A stretch of 64,000 bases of DNA from Dyadobacter sp. NIV53 (lineage in GTDB: Bacteria; Bacteroidota; Bacteroidia; Cytophagales; Spirosomataceae), in NCBI RefSeq assembly GCF_019711195.1, contig NZ_CP081299.1, forward strand, positions 2,914,001-2,978,000. Direction: 5' to 3'. Both the position numbers and the translations under genes were made by a program. Below are positions 60,111 to 64,000 of this stretch, piece by piece (positions within the stretch are counted from its first letter, which is position 1; the number at the start of each line of letters is the position of its first letter). The notes beneath the pieces are model-generated. The model saw only the letters and a program-made list of their open reading frames with translations, had not been told where the DNA came from and searched no databases.

Positions 60111-61406
60111 TCAATTCAGTTGTACGGAAGTTTCACGGCTAATTAAAGCCTCTCTGTCCGGACCGGTTGAAATGAATGTAATTGGCAAATTAAGTTCTCC
60201 TTCCAAAAATTTAACATAGGCAAGAAGTTCAGCAGGAATGGCTTCAAAATCATGAATACCATCCAATGATTGCTGCCACCCGGCGAAATCTTTGTATATC
60301 GGTTCTACTGTCTCGTCACACAGATCGTAAGGAAGCTGATCTGTAATTGTACTATCAGATAAACGATAATCCGTACAAATGCGAATGTTATCAAAAATTG
60401 TCAGCACATCCACCTTCATCATAATCAACTGTGTAACACCATTGATCATAATTGCATATTTCAACGCAGGAAGATCCAACCAGCCACAACGCCGGGGACG
60501 GCCCGTGGTAGCGCCAAATTCACGTCCTTCCTGACGCATTTTTTCGCCGGTTTCTTCCAGAAGTTCAGTTGGAAACGGGCCGCTGCCCACTCTCGTACAA
60601 TATGCTTTAAAAATACCAAAAACCTCTCCTACCTGATTAGGAGCTATTCCTAAACCGGTACAGGCTCCTGCTGCCATAGTAGTAGAACTGGTTACAAAAG
60701 GATAAGACCCAAAATCAATGTCGAGTAATGATCCCTGTGCCCCTTCTGCCAAAACAGACTTACCGGCTGTCAATGCATCGTTTACCACATATTCACTATC
60801 TACCAGTGTAAATTGTTTCATGAATTCAATGGCTGCAAAAAAGTTTTCTTCAGCCTGAGGTAGTGTAGCAGAATAATCGAAAGCGTAAAAATCCAGAATT
60901 ACTTTATGTGCATCAACCAGTTTTTTATACTTCGCTGCAAAATTCGGAGATAAAACATCCCCTACCCTTAATCCAAGACGCGCGATTTTGTCCTGGTAAG
61001 TCGGGCCGATACCGCGCAAGGTCGATCCGATTTTAGAATCTCCTTTTGAGCGCTCGTAAGCAGCATCCAACAGTGAATGTGTAGGAAGAATCAGTGATGC
61101 TTTTTTGGAAACAAACAGGTTACTGATTAAATCAAGGTTGTATTTGGCCAGATTATCAATTTCTCTTTTGAAAACGATCGGATCCAATACTATTCCGTTA
61201 CCGATAATATTTTGAATATCACGGCGAAATATCCCTGATGGAATCTGGTGCAGAACGTGTTTAATACCATCAAATTCAAGTGTATGACCCGCATTAGGGC
61301 CTCCCTGAAAACGAGCTACAACATTATACCGTGGCGCCAGAACGTCCACAATTTTTCCCTTACCCTCATCTCCCCATTGGAGACCAAGCAATACATCAAC
61401 TTTCAT
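60111..61406 (-). CDS. purA: Adenylosuccinate synthetase
   Basis: This 431-residue enzyme joins IMP and aspartate using GTP, the first step towards AMP (EC 6.3.4.4). The P-loop-like start LGLQWGDEGKGKIVD is followed by NAGHT, LPTHSLLDAAYE, STLRGIGPTYQDK, EGAQGSLLDID and TGRPRRCGWLDLPAL. Length and motifs match PurA. It is preceded on the same strand by the Fur-family gene 78 bases away, with a hairpin between. Confidence 0.97.
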   Translation of the reverse strand: MKVDVLLGLQWGDEGKGKIVDVLAPRYNVVARFQGGPNAGHTLEFDGIKHVLHQIPSGIFRRDIQNIIGNGIVLDPIVFKREIDNLAKYNLDLISNLFVSKKASLILPTHSLLDAAYERSKGDSKIGSTLRGIGPTYQDKIARLGLRVGDVLSPNFAAKYKKLVDAHKVILDFYAFDYSATLPQAEENFFAAIEFMKQFTLVDSEYVVNDALTAGKSVLAEGAQGSLLDIDFGSYPFVTSSTTMAAGACTGLGIAPNQVGEVFGIFKAYCTRVGSGPFPTELLEETGEKMRQEGREFGATTGRPRRCGWLDLPALKYAIMINGVTQLIMMKVDVLTIFDNIRICTDYRLSDSTITDQLPYDLCDETVEPIYKDFAGWQQSLDGIHDFEAIPAELLAYVKFLEGELNLPITFISTGPDREALISRETSVQLN

Positions 61407-61450
61407 TCAATAATTGATTACTAAAAAATAAAATTTCTTGTAAGATTGAT

Positions 61451-61467
61451 GGCTCATGTACTGAGCC
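61451..61467 (-). terminator. Hairpin between the Fur-family gene and purA
   Basis: GGCTCA (61451-61456) and TGAGCC (61462-61467) flank a five-base loop. No long T-run follows, so it may be a weak terminator or a regulatory hairpin. Confidence 0.4.
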
Positions 61468-61484
61468 AACTAACGAAAATACTA

Positions 61485-61988
61485 TTAATCCCTTTCGTGA
61501 GCGACTGACACTTCCTGACCGATCTCATTTCGGTTCTGGCAATTTTCTTTGGTACAGTTACCATAGAAAATAAGTGAATGGTGCAGTACACTAAAATTCA
61601 ACATTTCCCCAACCATATTCTGAATGGACTGGATACGCGGATCACAAAACTCCATTACCTTATGGCAATCCGTACAGATCAGGTGATCGTGCTGTTTATT
61701 ACCATAGGATTTTTCAAATTGTGCCAGGTTTTTACCAAACTGATGCTTGGTAACCAGATCACAGTCAACAAGCACATCAAGCGTGTTATAAACAGTAGCA
61801 CGACTTACCCGATAGCGCTTATTTTTCATGCTGATGTACAATTCATCAACATCAAAGTGATCTTCGCGGGTATAAATTTCTTCCAAAATCGCAAAACGTT
61901 CGGGTGTTTTACGAAGTCCTTTATTTTCTAAGTAGGCCGTTAAGATCTTCTTGGCGGCTTCAAAATTTGGTTTGCTGGCTTGTGGCAT
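61485..61988 (-). CDS. Fur-family transcriptional regulator
   Basis: A 167-residue metal-responsive repressor from the ATG at 61988 (the open frame extends to a TTG at 62009). The winged helix has GLRKTPERFAILEEIY and VSRATVYNTLDVLVD. The dimerisation domain has KQHDHLICTDCHKVMEFCDP and a C-terminal CTKENCQNR, giving the two cysteine pairs of a structural zinc site. Fur, PerR and Zur cannot be separated from sequence alone. It precedes purA on the same strand. Confidence 0.9.
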   Translation of the reverse strand: MPQASKPNFEAAKKILTAYLENKGLRKTPERFAILEEIYTREDHFDVDELYISMKNKRYRVSRATVYNTLDVLVDCDLVTKHQFGKNLAQFEKSYGNKQHDHLICTDCHKVMEFCDPRIQSIQNMVGEMLNFSVLHHSLIFYGNCTKENCQNRNEIGQEVSVAHERD

Positions 61989-62113
61989 ATCTTTTGAAAT
62001 CTTGCGCAAATTACGCTTTTTTACTTAAAACACCGTAGGTTACGTGGCAGTTATCATCAAATCCAACGCTGCCTGATCAAAATTAATTCGATCACATATC
62101 CCTTCCCTTACAA

Positions 62114-64000
62114 CTATTTTCCGTTCAAATTGGTGTCAAAACGCTGAACTTTGTACACTCCTTCTACCTGTTCAAGCTTATTGATCAATATATCCAAATG
62201 GCTGGTATCTTGTACATAAAGCCGAATATCTCCATTGAAAACACCATCTTTTGTATCAATGGTAAGCCCTCTCATATTAATATGCAGCTCGTTGGAAATG
62301 ATCCGGGTCACATCGTTAATTAACCCTACACGGTCCGTTCCCGAAATATACAAACCAGCCAGAAAAGCCTCTTCTCTTGTCGATTCCCACTTTGCTTTTA
62401 TTATACGGTTGCCATGTTTAGACATTAATTCCGCAGCATTGGGGCACGTAGTACGGTGAATTTTAATGCCTTCATTAATAGTCACAAACCCAAAAACGTC
62501 ATCGCCTGCTATTGGATTGCAGCAAGGCGCAAGTTTGTAATCTATTTTATCCATGTCGTCACCGATTAGCAATGTATCGCTGTCGGCACGATCGCCGTGG
62601 ATATTTTTTAAAAGTTTTGTGAACGATTTACCATCACCAGTCGCAACAGCAGGCGTTGTTGCCGTAATTTCAGAAGCTTTCCTTTCCTTAGCGTCTCTAT
62701 CCTTTTTAAATCGTTTTAATTCATCCAGCTGAATATATGCCTTTCCAATTCTGTAAAAAAATCAGCAGACGTTTTACATTCAAAAAAGGCACGCAGCTGG
62801 TTGGTTACTTCTGCATTCAACTCAATACCAAGCACTTTCAGTTTTTTCTCAACAAGCTGACGTCCATCCGTTTCATATCGGCGGTTATCCTCTTTCAGGA
62901 AATCCTTAATTCTTGCCCTTGCTTTCGATGTAATTACAATCCGTAACCAATCCTCATTCGGTTTTTGCTTACTGGAAGTAATAATTTCAATCTGATCTCC
63001 ATTATTCAGAACATAACTGATAGGAACGAGTATACCACCTACTTTGGCAGCCATACAATGGGCGCCAACTTCGGAGTGGATATCGAAAGCGAAATCCAGT
63101 GCAGTAGATCCGCTTTGTAATACTTTCAGTTCTCCTTTTGGTGTAAAAACAAAAACTTCTTCATTGAAAAAATTACTCCTGAATTCATCCAGAAACTCAA
63201 TAGCGGCAGTTTTATCACCAAAACCATTTTCCAATGTTTCCCTTACCTGGGTGATCCATTGTTCGATATTTCCACGGACTTTGGTATCATTTCCTTTGTA
63301 TTTCCAATGCGCTGCGTAACCTTTTTCAGCAATTTCGTCCATGCGTGAAGTCCGAATCTGCACCTCCACCCATTGTCCGCTTTTACTCATTACAGTTGAA
63401 TGCAGTGACTGATAACCATTGGCGCGAGGTGTACTCAGAAAATCTTTTAACCGGTCTGGATTGGGCTTATAATGATCCGTTACAATGGAATACGCCTGCC
63501 AGCAGATTGCTTTTTCCCGGTCGCCTTCCACGGACGATTCCAAAACAATTCTTACTGCAAACAAATCATAAATTTCCTCAAAAGGCTTGTTCTGCTTACG
63601 CATTTTGTTCCAGATCGAATAAATCGACTTGGGCCTTCCTTTCAAAATGAAGTTTAAACCAGCAGCTTCCAGGTCCTGGGCGATCGGTTCCATAAACTTG
63701 GATATAAAACGATCACGGATACCTTTGGTTTCTCTCAGCTTTCTTGCAATTGCCCTGTATTCCTGTGGCTCTGTATATTTTAAATATAATTCTTCCAGCT
63801 CTGACTTAATGCTATATAACCCTAAACGGTGAGCCAGAGGTGCATAGATAAAAATAGTTTCTGACGCTATTTTTAACTGTTTGTCTCTGGGCATACTGTC
63901 CAGCGTACGCATATTATGGAGCCGGTCTGCCAGTTTTACCAATATCACACGAACGTCATCAGACAGTGTGAGAAGCATTTTTCTGAAATTTTCAGCCTGC
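62114..64000 (-). CDS. spoT: RelA/SpoT bifunctional (p)ppGpp synthetase/hydrolase (partial at window edge, one frame break)
   Basis: This stringent-response enzyme is cut off on the N-terminal side by the window end. The visible part begins inside the HD hydrolase domain (LVKLADRLHNMRTL). The synthetase domain follows (GRPKSIYSIWNKM, FAVRIVLES, RANGYQSLHSTV and VEVQIRTSRMDEIAEKG), then the TGS domain (VFVFTPKGELKVL), a helical linker and a C-terminal ACT domain. The frame stops at 62716. Adding one base to the A7 run at 62755-62761 gives a continuous frame (DFFYRIGKAYIQLDELKRF) to 62114. Like aspS, this gene points to sequence error. Confidence 0.93.

Noticed and set aside
1..64000. CRISPR array, phage or insertion sequence
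   Set aside because: No regularly spaced repeats, no integrase or transposase, and no IS-like terminal repeats were found.

Overview
The window is chromosomal DNA of a Bacteroidota bacterium, most likely of the order Cytophagales (a Dyadobacter/Spirosomaceae-like organism). This is inferred from type IX secretion (T9SS) C-terminal sorting domains, promoters of the TTG-N20-TAnnTTTG type, start codons without clear Shine-Dalgarno sequences, and families typical of the phylum (Wzi capsule assembly, DUF1800/DUF1501, DUF1080, DUF6600, a 7TMR-DISM hybrid kinase, RhaI-type rhamnose isomerase). No plasmid, phage, IS element or CRISPR array was seen.

Layout. 0.2-3.5 kb: MFS transporter, ribosome-rescue factor ArfB and a secreted DUF6600 protein. 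3.6-8.4 kb: an L-rhamnose block with a GntR/LacI-type regulator, isomerase RhaI and a fused rhamnulose-phosphate aldolase/dehydrogenase. A 105-bp REP-like hairpin lies between regulator and isomerase. 8.7-16.5 kb: a T9SS leucine-rich-repeat protein, a prolyl oligopeptidase, a hybrid histidine kinase and a lipoprotein. 16.5-18.3 kb: aspS. 18.4-50 kb: a large exopolysaccharide/capsule locus, all on the + strand, with an SLBB export protein, a Wzz-like co-polymerase, a Wzx flippase, six glycosyltransferases, two acetyltransferases, an epimerase, methyltransferases, a Wzy-like polymerase and a GH29-like secreted glycosidase. A T9SS/DUF1800/DUF1501 cassette with AT-rich non-coding flanks follows, then an initiating sugar-phosphate transferase and three tandem Wzi-family outer-membrane proteins. 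50-64 kb: HIT protein, DUF1080 protein, a very large SF1 helicase next to a TerC-family membrane protein, tRNA-Gly and tRNA-Leu, a SNF2 helicase, purA, a Fur-family regulator and the 3' part of spoT, which runs off the right edge.

How the locus would work (inferred). The sugar transferase loads the first sugar phosphate on undecaprenyl phosphate, and the glycosyltransferases and modifying enzymes complete the repeat unit. Wzx flips it, the Wzy-like protein and Wzz polymerise it to a set length, and the SLBB protein exports it. The Wzi proteins would hold it at the surface. The GH29-like enzyme and the DUF1800/DUF1501 proteins may modify or process surface material.

Caution. Fifteen genes carry 28 single-base frame breaks that I located by hand, mostly in homopolymers. 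They include the essential aspS and also spoT. After correction every gene I could test becomes a full-length reading frame, so I treat these as probable sequence errors, not gene decay, and annotate the full spans.
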